NCBI GenBank assembly: GCA_963785755.1 | Contig: CAWAXG010000075.1 | Coordinates: 558,001-622,000, forward strand | Length of the DNA stretch: 64,000 nt | Origin: JACCXG01 sp963785755 | GTDB taxonomy: Bacteria > Acidobacteriota > Vicinamibacteria > Vicinamibacterales > 2-12-FULL-66-21 | Reading direction: 5' to 3' | Shown: piece after piece, positions 1-10,114 of the stretch | Position numbering within the stretch: the stretch's first letter is position 1 | Layout of the letters: each line of letters begins with the position of its first letter | Notes under the pieces: generated by a model | The model's input: the letters and a program-made list of their open reading frames with translations, nothing else | Database searches by the model: none | Told to the model about the DNA's origin: nothing | Program-made: the position numbers and the translations under genes

Positions 1-3000
1 TCAGCCCCGTATACGAGACGCCGCCCGCGGGAATCCCGAACGCCCCGTTCTTGATGTCGACATATCCCTTGACGTGCGGGTCGCCACCCGACCCTGACAC
101 GTGCAGGTCGGCTTCGATGGTTCCCGTCACGTCGGTGATCTGGGTCGTGAAGCCCTGCACGAAGCCGAGATTCATGGCCGAGGACTTGACGTGCAGATCG
201 ACCTTGTCCGCATCCGTCTCCTCGACGTGGCCGCCAGGGCCGCGCCTGAAGAGCGATGTCGGAACGGACCCCTTGGCCGTGATCGATTCGGTTTCGGACT
301 GCTGCAGCGTAGCGTCGAGACCGATTCGTGTCCCGGCGTAGTCGATATCCGCCGTCAACGACTGGTACTTGTAGGCCTGGAATCCGCCATTGCTGATCTC
401 GACGCGTCCGTCGACCGCTGGAGACTTCACGGTGCCCTTGATCGTGGCGTTGGCGGAAAGCGCTCCGGACAGCCCGCGATTCATCAGCAGCAGGGATTCG
501 AGCTGTGCCAGATCCACGTTCTTCGCCTGCACCGAGATGTCACCGGCCGGAGCGTCCCCTTTCAGCGCGAACGCGCCGCTGACGTCGAGCGACTGGTTGC
601 CGCTCACCAGCCTGACGTTGTCGAGCTGTAGGCGATCCTGGCCGTACTTCACCGTCGCTTCCGTTCCGGGCGCGTTCGTCCATTCCACTCCTTGCGTCCG
701 CATCGCCAGCCGCGGCAGGTGCACCTCCTGATGGTCGGGGTGGAGGATCAGTTGTCCGGTCGCATCGAGCTCGCGGCGTTGTTCTTTGATGTTGGTCGTG
801 AAATCCAGCCGCTCGCCTTCAAAGGTCGTCTTCGCGGTGACCGCGCTGAGCTCGACGCCGCCGACCTTGACGAACGTCGCCGACGTGTCCGACTGCGCGC
901 GCAGACGCTTCAACGTTAGGTCGGGCAGCGTCACGGTATACGTGCTGTTCAAATCCAGCGCGCTGTTGTCCCCGTACGCGACCTTGCTGCCGTCGAGGGT
1001 TCCGGACGACCGCAATTCGGCGGCATTCCCGGTAACCGTGCCATCCAGCGTCGCCGCGCCAGCCGACGTTCTGCTGTCCCGCGAGGCGGGCCAGGTTCGT
1101 GAGATCCGCCGCTTCGACCTTGTATTTGAGGTTCGAGTCGGAAGTGCGGTCCAGGGCCACACGCCCCGCGGCATCGACCAGGAGGTCCGGGCCCTTCACA
1201 TGGAGCCGCGCGAGATCGCCAACCTGCGCCGCATACTTGCCTTCGACATTCGCCGCCTCGATCTGCAGCCCGCCGACAACCGATTGCTCGAGGCTCACGG
1301 TGCCGTCCGCCGCGATCGTCTCAGGCGTTACAGGCGCGGTCAGATCGGGCAGCTGCAGATTGACGCGCAGAGTGCCCGTGACGTTCCCCTCGAGAGCCGG
1401 ACGGTTCGTGAGCGTGGCCGGATTGAAGTTCTCGAAGCGTCCGTCGGCCCCGATCGCCAGGGCACTTCCTGCCAGGCGAGTGTCGTACGCGAGCTGCGGC
1501 AGCCGTCCGCCCATGATCGTGGTGTCACGCAGCGTTCCGGTTGCCTCGATTTTCTGCGCGGCAAGACGCGACCCGTCAGCCGAGGGGCGCACGGTACGAT
1601 CGATCTCGCCTTTGACGTCGAAGTCGCCGTTGAGCTGGCCGTCGTAGTGCGGTTTCTGGAGCTCGGCGATTCGCATCACCTTGCCGATCCGCGGGAGGTT
1701 GACGCCGGTCACGCTGCCGCGCGCGCTATAGGTGATGCGGCCGGGCGCGGTCGAGAACGTCGCGACGGTGCCGTCGCTCACCGTCGCGCCTTCGACGGTC
1801 GATCGATTCAGCACGGCTCGCCCCGACAGCGCACGCGCCGTGCCCGAGACGGCATATTCGGCAGCCGACAGATCGGTGGCAAGCCTGGGCGCGCTGATCT
1901 GGGCCGGGAGCTGTCGCAGATCGACGTGTTCCGCCTTGCCGCGAAGGTCCAGGGCAACCGGGCGCCCGCCCGCGGGCAGCCTGATGAATCCCTGCGCCGT
2001 CGCGGTTCCGCCGTACGCCGCCGCCCGGCCAACGAGCGTGATCCGCCCGTCGTCGAACGTCCCACGCGCGCTCACGTCGCGCGCGTGATACCCGGCGGCC
2101 GTCACGCTGGGCCCGCGAACATCAAACGTCCCGGCGATTCGATCCGCGAGCGGCTGCGAAGACGTCGCCCCGGCGAGGCGGAGGTCGATGGCCGCCCGCC
2201 CGGTGATGTCGCTGCGCTGCGACGGGTTCTTCAGTATCGGGGCAAGGTTCAGCCGCTCGACGTCGACTTCGCCGCGCGCCGCGAAGTCCGGCGCCTTGAC
2301 ATCGGCGGTCAGCCGGCCGCGGACGTTCCCCGCTTCAGACTGCAGATCGACGTCGAGCGCCAGCTTCTCGGCGGGGCCCGAGGCCTTGAGATTGAACCGG
2401 GGATGCAGCGGATATCCGGCTGCAGCAGGAACGACCCGCCCCACCTCTGGCAGCGACACCGCGCCCGTCGTCGTCAACCTTAGCACCGGCGTGTGCAGGT
2501 AGTTCTCGATGGTGCCGTCGATCGTCACCGAGCTCTGCGCCGTGCGTACCGACAGTTTCTCGACGTAGACCGTGTCGTCACGTACGGAGATCTTTCCGCT
2601 CAGCTCCTCCAGGGCGACCTGCGACGATGTGCGGGCACTGGCACGGTCAACGACCACGGTGTAATGGACCGGCTCGTACGCGTAGGAGGCCTTGAAGTCG
2701 ACATCCTCGATGCGCTCCGGGAGACGGTACCCGCTCGTTCCCACCGGATCGTCGATGATCACGCGCGCGTCCGCGACCTCGATCGACTGGAGCGAAAGCG
2801 GCGCCCGGGGTCCCTCGCGATCGGCTTCTTTCTCCTGTTTCTTGATCAGGCTGCCAATCGTCCAGCCGTCACCGTTGCGTTGCAGCTTGATCTGCGGCTC
2901 GACCAGCTTGATTTCGTTGACGACCAGCCCCTTCGACACGATCTCGAAGATGCTGTAATCGACTTCCAGGCCCTTGGCCGAGATGACGCGGTCGCCCGAG

Positions 3001-3227
3001 ACATCCACCGCAATGTCGCTGACCCGCACGCCGAACAAGAGGTTGCCCCCGACCCCGCCGATCGTCAGCTCCCCGTTCAGGTACTGCTTCGACTCGCGGA
3101 CGATGTAACGACGCACCCAATCGCGGAACCACGGAGTCTGCGACACGATCAGCGCCACCGCCACGACACCAATCATCAAGGTCCCGACCAGCGCGACGAC
3201 CTGCAACGACCGACGGAGGGCTCTCAT
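1..3227 (-). CDS. TamB-like translocation/assembly protein (frameshifted, 3' end outside window)
   Basis: Large AsmA/TamB-type envelope protein, expected to be anchored in the inner membrane and to span the periplasm with long repetitive beta structure, working with the BamA/TamA-family partner encoded just upstream. The ATG at 3227 gives an N-terminal membrane segment (about residues 9-29), then hundreds of residues of alternating beta pattern with recurring I/V-x-G-x-I-x units. The first frame goes off near 1063: a doubled G in GTCGGCTGG shifts it. Dropping one base restores N-V-A-G-A-A-T-L-D-G and an open frame to base 1. The C-terminal TamB domain lies outside the window. Family is fairly sure; whether the break is real is not. 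Confidence 0.8.
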
Positions 3228-3289
3228 GAAATCCGGATCCGGCCTTTTCTATCGCGCACTAAGAGTTGTTGGTACATACCCGACCGTCC

Positions 3290-3393
3290 GCACGTGGGCA
3301 CGTGGGCACGTGGGCACGTCGCACTAAGAGCACGTTCGCACGTGGCACGTCGCACTGAAGCACGTTCGCACGCAGCCCGTTGCACGTGGCACG
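3290..3393 (+). repeat. CACGT-word repeat array, GCACGT orientation
   Basis: The space between the two assembly genes is filled with degenerate GCACGT / GGCACGT / TCGCAC words, including three GTGGGCAC copies at the left end. Its right end shares a run of more than 20 bases with the right arm of the array at 26895-27114. It has no ORF and no uniform spacer. Confidence 0.8.
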
Positions 3394-5341
3394 TCAGAAC
3401 GCCTGCCCGATCGAGAAATGAAATCTGAACTCACGTTCCTGCTTCTTCCCGTTCACCACCAACCCCGGAATCGGGTTCAACTGAAAGCCGATATCGGCGC
3501 GAATCGGGCCGATGGGGGTGTTGTAGCGCACTCCTGGCCCGGCGTCGTACCGCAGGTCATTCAGGTTGAAGTCCCAGGGATTGGTCCACACGTTGCCGCC
3601 ATCGAGGAACAGGACGGCGCCGAGCTTTCCCCAGATCGCCACCCGAAGCTCGGTGGAGAAGTTGGTGAAGGAATGACCGCCGATCGGGAGGCCGAATCCG
3701 CTCAGGGGCGACACTTCGTATCGGCCCCAGCCCCGAAGATTCGTCGAGCCGCCCAGGAAGTAGCGCTTGTAGAAGGGCACGAGCGCCTCCTCCGCCAGCT
3801 CGCCCCCTGGCAGGATGCTGCCGATCGCGTCGATCGAGCCGGCCCGCGCGCGGACGGCGACGACCGCCCGCTCGCCGAGGGACAGGTAATAGCGCCCTTC
3901 GGTCGTGAGCTCGTAATAGTCGTAGTCGCCGCCGAGCCACTTGCCTGCCTGCTCGAGATGCGCCGACGCGAAGTAGCCGCGGCGCGCGTCGAGCACGTTG
4001 TTCGTGGTGTTCCGGCCGGCGTCGAGGCTCACCGAGGATCGCGTGCCGCGGGCGGAACCGCGGCGAGGATCGAGGCCGAGGGCGATGAGCTCGTCGCGGA
4101 AGCTCAAGTCGAGCAGGAGCGCGTTCGCGATTTCGTACTCTTCGTACTCATTGGCGTAGGTGAACGCCAGCGTCGTCGCCGCCCGGGATCCCAGGACGAG
4201 TCCGCCCGCTCTCCCGAATTCGCGGGCAATGCTCACGCGCCCGCCGACGTTGTCGAGGACGTACTGCTCCGGCTCGTCGTTGTGCCAGGTACTGCCCTTG
4301 CAGGCCGAACTTGTAGCGGGGACTGAAGAAATAGGGCTGGGTGAGATTCAGCCTGACACCGCGATCGAGCGCGGAGTATCGAGCGAGCACTCCCGCGGTG
4401 CGGGCGCCGCCGAAGAAGTTGACGTGACGCCAATCGATCTCGACGCGCGCCTTCTCTTCGCTGCCGAAGCCGGCGCTGAAGTTCACCTTGCGATGCTTGC
4501 CTTCGGTGACGGTGACGCGCGTCGGAATCTCGACCGGCTTCTGCCCTTCGTCGCGCACCGGCTGCACGTTGGCGAACTGGAACACTTCGAGCGCGTAGAG
4601 CTTGCGCTGACTCTCGAGCAGCTTGCTCTGGCTGAAGATGTCGCCGGGCTTGAACGTGAGCTGGCGCTCGATCACGTTGTCGTCGACGCTCGAGTTTCCC
4701 TGAAGCTCGACCGGACCGTGGCGCGCGAGCGGCCCGGGGTCGGCGGCGAGCGCCAGCACTCGGCGGCGTTCGCTCGTTCCGGGGCTCTCCGACAGGCGCA
4801 CCGACGCGTAGGGATATCCATGGTCCTTCATTTCGTCGAGCGCTGCCTCGCGGCTCGCCTGAAGGAGGGCGCGATCCATCGGCTGTCCGGGCTTGAGCGG
4901 CAACTGGGTTTGGAGTGACTGCTGATGGCCGGGCGGCAGGGGGTCGAAGCCGACGATGTCGATCCGTTCGACGATGATCGGCTCCCCTTCGGAGATGGTC
5001 AGGGTGATGTCGACGGAAGTCTGATCCGGGCTCAGTTTGACGTCAAAGCTGGTGACGCGCGCATCGGGAAATCCCCGGTCCTTGTAGAACGCCGCAATCC
5101 GCTTCAGGTCGGCTTCGAACTGCTCGCGGCTGAAGTAGCGCTTCTCTCCCCAGGGCAGCTTCGAGCTCGCGCCGGTCGCGAGGACCGACTCGAGCTGTTC
5201 AGCTTTTACCGCCTTCACACCGCCGAACTTCATGCTCTTCACTTTGACGCCGCCGGCCTCCTCGCGACAGGCGCCTGCCGCGAGCAGGGTAATCAGCAAC
5301 ACAGAAGAGGCGGCAGCCCGCGAGAAGGATGGAGCATTCAT
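3394..5341 (-). CDS. BamA/TamA-family outer-membrane assembly protein (frameshifted)
   Basis: Omp85-type protein with N-terminal POTRA domains and a C-terminal 16-strand barrel (bacterial surface antigen domain), the likely partner of the TamB-like gene downstream. The first part (5341 to about 4290) has a signal sequence and at least three POTRA-like blocks, for example the stretch with YKDRGFPDARV. The second part (about 4290 to 3394) carries barrel motifs such as RGWGRYE and GPIRADIGFQ and ends in a C-terminal Phe, as barrel proteins do. One extra C at 4288/4289 (CAGTACCTGG) splits them; without it the join reads G-Q-Y-W-H-N-D-E-P. The ATG at 5341 is preferred over the GTG at 5347 because GGAG sits 9 bases upstream of it. 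Confidence 0.82.
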
Positions 5342-5530
5342 GGACACGAGCTCCGTTTAATCACAAGATGTGCCAAGGGCGGATGGCAATGGCCGCCGCA
5401 AACGGCAGCGATCACGACCAACGTCGTCGTTCGCGCGACCTGCGAAGGGGACGCCGCAGCTGATCGGAGCGCCACGAGTGGCAGTCCTCGCGCTGGCGGC
5501 CTGGCGGGGAACAGCGCAGACGATCCGTAC

Positions 5531-5573
5531 AAAAAAAGAAGCCGACGATCGCCTTCCCAGAGGCGATCGTCGG
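5531..5573 (-). terminator. Rho-independent terminator of the small membrane protein gene
   Basis: On the minus strand a perfect 13-bp stem (GCCGACGATCGCC paired with its complement) with a short loop is followed by TTCTTTTTTT. It lies 31 bases beyond the stop of the gene at 5604-5792. Confidence 0.88.
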
Positions 5574-5603
5574 CGCCGGCCGTTCGAAGCTGGATCGTTC
5601 CGG

Positions 5604-5792
5604 CTACTCCCGGGTGACCTCCGGCTTTCCGGCGGAAATCGCGAGCATGATCCCGAGACCCACCGCGATGATCAATCCGATGAGCACCCACATCGCGGAG
5701 ATCTGCCGGAGCGCGCCGCCGTACCACAGGGCGGCCAGCGCTCCGAGCACCAGAAGAAAGTAGCCAATCAGATAAACGCCGACGAATCGCAT
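5604..5792 (-). CDS. Small two-helix membrane protein, unknown function
   Basis: A 62-residue protein with two hydrophobic segments (about residues 4-26 and 34-54) and a short charged C-terminus (KPEVTRE). The ATG at 5792 has GGAGG seven bases upstream, which decides it over a TTG two codons earlier. It stands as its own unit: a strong terminator follows, and the OmpA gene upstream is on another reading unit. I do not recognise a family; proteins of this size and shape are often annotated only as membrane proteins. Confidence 0.7.
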   Translation of the reverse strand: MRFVGVYLIGYFLLVLGALAALWYGGALRQISAMWVLIGLIIAVGLGIMLAISAGKPEVTRE

Positions 5793-5836
5793 CAGCAACC
5801 CTCCGCGCTTATCTTCTGGACCCCTTTGTCCGGCCC

Positions 5837-7579
5837 CTACTGGACGCGGACGAGCAGCGCTGCGCGGCGATTGAGGCGACGAGTCTCCTCGCGCGCGTTG
5901 TCGTGCTTCGGCCGTTCCTCGCCGTAGCTGACCGAGCGCAGCCGATCCGCGCCGATGCCGCGTCCCGCCAGGTACTCGCGGACGGCGGCCGCGCGGCGTT
6001 CACCGAGCGCCAGGTTGTATTCGGCCGTGCCGATGTTGCAGGTGTGCCCTTCGATCTCGAGACGGAGATCGGCGTTCTCCTGCAGCGTCTTGATCGCTTC
6101 ATCGAGTGCGCGAGTCGCTTCCGGCCTGAGCGAGTAGCGATCGAAGTCGAAGTGCACGTCCTCGAACACGATCTCCTTGCGCGCGGGCCTGATCACCTGA
6201 ATGGTGACGCTGGCGCTGGCCGTGCCGCCCCGTCCATCCGAGACCGAGCACATCACGGGCACGGGACCTTCCTGCATCGGCGCCGTCCACGGCGTCTGGC
6301 GATCGCCCGGCGCGGTGAACTTGCCGGTCGGGGCGCTCCACTTATAAGTCAGCTGGTCGCCATCCGGATCGCTCGCGTCGCACGTCACGGTCGATGCCCG
6401 GCCCACTTCCACGGTGCACGGTTCGCAGCGCGCCGTGACGACCGGCGGGCGATTCTGTGGTGCCGACGGTGGTGGCGGCGGCGGTGGCGGTGGTGGCGGC
6501 GGCACGTAGATCCGGACACCGGGGTGATATCCCAGCCGGAACTCGAAGCCGACCGAATCGCCCGTTTCATCCTCGAAGCTGCCGGCTTCCGACCGGCCGT
6601 CCATCGCGATCCGATAGTTCAGTCCGGCGCCGGCGAAGACGCCGTTGCTCCCTTGCCAGGTCAGCCCGACCGAGGCATTTGTCGGAGATTTCAGGCTCGA
6701 CGTCAGCGGGGAAAGCGAGCCATCCTCACCGACCAGCGCCGAAGACAGCACGATCTGGTCGTCGTTGTAGAACTCGCCATGCAGTTCCGCGGTCAGTCGG
6801 AGGCCCTGTCGTGTCGGCAGACCGACGCCGAACCCCCAGCGGAATCCGTTGGAGAGCTCGACGCCATCGGGCGAGCCGCGACCGAGGTAGCCGGCGAAGC
6901 CTGAGAACTCGACCCGCTGGTTGATCTCCTTGCTGACGATCGCGTCCACCGCGAAATCAGGCTTGCCGGTTCCGACGCCTTCTTCGTCGTCTTTGGCCGT
7001 CGGCAGCTTGACGAGACCGCGCACGGCGAAGGCGGCGCCCTGCTGCCGCCACTGCGAGGTGAAGTTCACTTTCCCGCCAATCCAGACGTCGCCGAACTGG
7101 TTGTCCGACCATCCCTGACGCACGAAGGGATAGTCGTTGGTCACACCCCCCGCGCCGTCCGAACCTTCAAAGAAGATCGGACGGGCATCGCGATCGATGC
7201 GACGCACGGCATGGACGGCCGCGAACAGCTCCGCGCGATCTCCGAGCCCCACCCCAAGCGTCACCGGAAAATTCGACACATCGGTGAAGCCTTCGTTGTA
7301 GTCGAAGTTGACGCGGTACACGCTGAAGGACCATCGCTTGGCAGGCAGGACCTCGCCGGTCGGAACGAACCACAGGCCCGTGTCCCCCATGTGAGTGGTG
7401 GTCGCGGGCCGTGTCTCCGCCGAAGTCGTCAAAGCGGGGTCTGGAGTTTTTGGCTGCGCCGCTCCCTGAGGCGTGGTCGTCTGCTTGACGGCTGCCCCTG
7501 TTGATGGCGGCGTCTGAGCAGACGCCGTCGCAGTCACCAACAGGGTTACGACTATCGCCGTGGTTACCCGTTTCCACAT
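5837..7579 (-). CDS. OmpA-family outer-membrane protein with beta-barrel and PKD-like domains
   Basis: 580 residues. A signal peptide (about 1-22, ending TASA) is followed by a front part of about 330 residues with outer-membrane barrel character. Then come a 13-proline linker, a PKD-like Ig domain (about 370-455, with CDASDPDGDQLTYKW) and a C-terminal OmpA peptidoglycan-binding domain (about 470-580). The last shows the expected FDFDRYSLRP start, the EGHTC block, where many relatives have a D-rich version, and the ALGERRAAAV helix. It probably ties the outer membrane to the wall and may form a pore. No gene overlaps it. Confidence 0.88.
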   Translation of the reverse strand: MWKRVTTAIVVTLLVTATASAQTPPSTGAAVKQTTTPQGAAQPKTPDPALTTSAETRPATTTHMGDTGLWFVPTGEVLPAKRWSFSVYRVNFDYNEGFTDVSNFPVTLGVGLGDRAELFAAVHAVRRIDRDARPIFFEGSDGAGGVTNDYPFVRQGWSDNQFGDVWIGGKVNFTSQWRQQGAAFAVRGLVKLPTAKDDEEGVGTGKPDFAVDAIVSKEINQRVEFSGFAGYLGRGSPDGVELSNGFRWGFGVGLPTRQGLRLTAELHGEFYNDDQIVLSSALVGEDGSLSPLTSSLKSPTNASVGLTWQGSNGVFAGAGLNYRIAMDGRSEAGSFEDETGDSVGFEFRLGYHPGVRIYVPPPPPPPPPPPPSAPQNRPPVVTARCEPCTVEVGRASTVTCDASDPDGDQLTYKWSAPTGKFTAPGDRQTPWTAPMQEGPVPVMCSVSDGRGGTASASVTIQVIRPARKEIVFEDVHFDFDRYSLRPEATRALDEAIKTLQENADLRLEIEGHTCNIGTAEYNLALGERRAAAVREYLAGRGIGADRLRSVSYGEERPKHDNAREETRRLNRRAALLVRVQ

Positions 7580-7606
7580 ACGCGCACGCCTCCGTAAGCT
7601 CTCACG

Positions 7607-7903
7607 CTACGATTGCCCAGTGAACTCCTCCGGCCGATCTGCGGAAGCCCCCATGGTCTCGCCCTGGGCATCGCCGCCAGAATCATCCACAAGTCTACCG
7701 CGTCCGCCGCGGCTGATCTGCCCCCCTTTTCGCCCTGCCGACCGGGCCTCCTCCGAGGTCCACTCGTGGGCGGTGCCCTTCTGATGCGCGGCACGCCCGC
7801 CTTTGCTCGCAATTTCACGCTGTTTCTCAGGTGACATCGAAGCAAACCCGCGGCGCTCCTTGCGTTCCCCGTTCACCATCCGACCTTTTACAACTTCGTT
7901 CAT
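7607..7903 (-). CDS. KGG-repeat (YciG/Con-10-like) stress protein
   Basis: 98 residues with two glycine motifs typical of the family: an ASKGGRAAHQKG block (about 36-47) and a second AGRKGG block near residue 64, both amid charged residues. Such proteins are small, hydrophilic, mostly disordered, and linked to general stress or sporulation. The ATG at 7903 with an upstream GAGAG is preferred. The frame stays open upstream to a GTG at 8155 and encodes an acidic, proline-rich stretch that is not typical of an antisense shadow, so a 182-residue form is possible. Confidence 0.68.
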   Translation of the reverse strand: MNEVVKGRMVNGERKERRGFASMSPEKQREIASKGGRAAHQKGTAHEWTSEEARSAGRKGGQISRGGRGRLVDDSGGDAQGETMGASADRPEEFTGQS

Positions 7904-8391
7904 AGCAGCACTCTCGATGTGGCTTCTGTTCAGGCCCCCCCGCAGCACAACCAAGGGCGGACGCCCGGGCTCAGCCGGAGGATCCTGAACAGGAGCAGGT
8001 TTCGGTTCGTCGGTTGGAGTGTCGGGCGCACGATCCGGGAGATCCCCATCATCCATCCCAGGGGGCCACGGGTCGTCATCGGTTTCGTCCGGGCGTACGC
8101 GCGATTCCTGCGACACTTGTTCTACCGTCGGGCTGACTATCAAAGGACATGCCACGCCTTTGGCTGAAAAGACGGCCGAGTTGGCCCATAAATGCCTGAG
8201 AATCCGGAGATACTCCGAACCGCGTCAAATCGGCGATGTGCATTGGAGTGATTCACTACACCAAAGATTACACATGAGATGGATGCACACCGGGGATCGG
8301 CGGTTGTCGACCGCCTTGCAGCGACCCGGGCACGGAAGCACACGTGAGGACTCCCTGGCAGCCACCCGCGCGAAGCTGTTAGCATTGGGCT
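7904..8391. other. Intergenic region, no clear gene
   Basis: The left part may encode an acidic N-terminal extension of the KGG protein on the minus strand. The right part holds a short dyad, AGTGATTCACT at 8247-8257, flanked by TTGG and CCAA. This could be a regulatory site between the two divergent genes. I see no RNA gene or repeat. Confidence 0.4.
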
Positions 8392-8718
8392 ATGAGCGTT
8401 TGTGGAGGGCCGCCGCAGCCACCTTCGACCGGCAACGTGAGCGGTCGCACCGTCTTCTGTCAGAAATTCCAGAAGGAGCTGCCCGGGCTGGACGCACCTC
8501 CATGGCCAGGCGAGCTCGGTCAGCGGATTTACGAGAACATCTCGGTCGAGGCGTGGCGCATGTGGGAAGAGCGCATGAAGATGATCCTCAATGAGTACCG
8601 CCTGATGCCGTGGCAGAAAGAGGCACAGGAGCTGGTGACCAAACACATGGAGGATTTCTTCTTCGGCGAGGGCGCGGCATTGCCGCCCGGCTTCGTGCCG
8701 CAGCAGGCAAAGGGATAA
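8392..8718 (+). CDS. YggX-like Fe(2+)-trafficking / oxidative damage protection protein
   Basis: The core from residue 18 matches the YggX pattern: RTVFCQKFQKE with the single conserved Cys (residue 23), PGELGQRIYENIS, EAWRMWEERMKMILNEYRL, and the terminal FFFGEG. The family is thought to help handle labile iron and protect Fe-S clusters from oxidants. At 108 residues it is about 17 longer than the E. coli protein. The extra N-terminal SVCGGPPQPPSTGN is unlike the family, so a GTG at 8437 is an alternative start. Neither start has a strong ribosome binding site. Confidence 0.85.
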   Translation: MSVCGGPPQPPSTGNVSGRTVFCQKFQKELPGLDAPPWPGELGQRIYENISVEAWRMWEERMKMILNEYRLMPWQKEAQELVTKHMEDFFFGEGAALPPGFVPQQAKG

Positions 8719-8726
8719 CCGTCCCG

Positions 8727-10025
8727 TCAGCCGGCCCGATTGCCGCCATCGGCCACGCTTCGAACCTCGATCGCCGGTTCGACCACGAACGACAACCGGC
8801 CGTGAGCCTCACGAACTGCCGTATCCGCCTCCGAGGCGAGCGGCGCCCGCGCAAAGATGAATCCCAGATAGCTGCCGGCTTCGGGTAAAGGTTCGATCAC
8901 CTGATCGGGCTTCGCGGTAATCCGGACGTCCTCGACGTATCGCACCTTCCGGGCGTCGCTCTCTCCATGCACGCCTTTGAACACGCCCCGGCGTGGAATC
9001 GGAATCATCATGACGGCCGCGGCGGCCTGTTCGCGCCGGAGACGCGACACGTCCGCGCCGCTTGCGTGCACCAACAACAGATGCTCGAGCGAGCGCGGTC
9101 CTCCACCCGGATGCCCCGGATCATCGAAGCGCAGGACGCGAGAGCACAACCCGCCGATCGGCCGCGCCGCGACCTCGAGCACGAACACGCCGTGATGGTT
9201 GACCCGGCATTCCGCGTGGACCGGACCATGCCACAACCCGAGCGCCTGCGCGGCCCGCTGCACGGTCAGATAGATCTCGTCCTCGGTCGCCGCGTCGACG
9301 GAAGAAGGCGTCAGATAGATCGTTTCTTCGAAGAACGGGCCGTCCAGCGGATCCGGTTTGTCGAACAGCGCGAGCGCGTGGAACTGCCCGCGCGTCAGGA
9401 GTCCCTCGACCGCGTACTCCCGGCCAGGAATGAATCCCTCGATGAGCAGTTCGCGCTCGGTTCCAGTACGTTGCGCACGAATCTCCGGCCGCGCCATCAG
9501 CGACGCGATCCGCTGGACCGCGGCTGACAAGTCGGCCGCCGTATCGACGCGGATGACACCGCGGCTCCCCGACAGGCCCACGGGCTTGACCACGGCCGGA
9601 TACCGCACGCCGTCGGCGATCCGATCCGGCGGCTGCGTGATCGTCGCCGCCACGCACCAGGGTACCGGCAGCCCGGCCTGGGCGAACCGCTCGCGCGCAA
9701 GCCGCTTGTGAGCGCTCGCGGCCGCAGCGCCGGGCGGATGGCCCGGCAGGCCCAGCGCCGCCGCGACGCGCGCGGCCAGCACCACGGGCCGATCGCCGAC
9801 CGCAATCAGGCCATCGATCGGCCGCTGGCGTGCCGCGCGCACGACCGCGTCGAGCGAGCCGTCCTCGTCGAAGAACCGGACGGGAACGGCGGCATCACGC
9901 CACGGATCATCGAGCGTGTGACAGCGATCGGTGGCGAACATCAGCTCGATACCGAGATCGGCGGCCGCATCCCCGAAGGCGCGGAGCTGATAGCCGGTCG
10001 TCGTGGAAAGAAGGAGAAGCCTCAC
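8727..10025 (-). CDS. ATP-grasp domain carboxylate-amine/thiol ligase-like protein
   Basis: 432 residues. The N-terminal Rossmann-like part has GYQLRAFGDAAADLGIEL and later GLIAVGDRP. The ATP-grasp core (about 115-330) includes the lysine-bearing YPAVVKPVGLSGSRGV block, EGFIPGREYAVEG and the metal-binding HAECRVNHHGVFVLEVAARP stretch. The overall pattern is that of biotin-carboxylase or PurD-like ligases acting on an unknown carboxylate. It lies on the same strand as, and 89 bases beyond, the radical SAM selenoprotein, so the two may share a transcript and a substrate. The pairing is inference; the substrate cannot be read from the sequence. Confidence 0.75.
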   Translation of the reverse strand: MRLLLLSTTTGYQLRAFGDAAADLGIELMFATDRCHTLDDPWRDAAVPVRFFDEDGSLDAVVRAARQRPIDGLIAVGDRPVVLAARVAAALGLPGHPPGAAAASAHKRLARERFAQAGLPVPWCVAATITQPPDRIADGVRYPAVVKPVGLSGSRGVIRVDTAADLSAAVQRIASLMARPEIRAQRTGTERELLIEGFIPGREYAVEGLLTRGQFHALALFDKPDPLDGPFFEETIYLTPSSVDAATEDEIYLTVQRAAQALGLWHGPVHAECRVNHHGVFVLEVAARPIGGLCSRVLRFDDPGHPGGGPRSLEHLLLVHASGADVSRLRREQAAAAVMMIPIPRRGVFKGVHGESDARKVRYVEDVRITAKPDQVIEPLPEAGSYLGFIFARAPLASEADTAVREAHGRLSFVVEPAIEVRSVADGGNRAG

Positions 10026-10114
10026 AAACGTGCTGCGTGCTAGGTGCTACGTGGGCACGTGCTTCTCGTGCTACGTGCGACGTGCGACGTGCCACGGGCC
10101 ACGGGCCACGTGCG
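10026..10114 (-). repeat. CACGT-word repeat array, GCACGT orientation on the minus strand
   Basis: The whole space between the radical SAM and ATP-grasp genes consists of words such as CGTGCTACGTGC and CGACGTGCGACGTGCC. On the plus strand the words read ACGTGC, opposite to the array at 3290. It starts directly after the TAG that ends the selenoprotein reading. Confidence 0.75.

Noticed and set aside
786..2483. 565-residue plus-strand frame opposite the TamB-like gene
   Set aside because: Arg/Asp/Glu-rich shadow with no family features; the minus strand has continuous TamB-type beta pattern.
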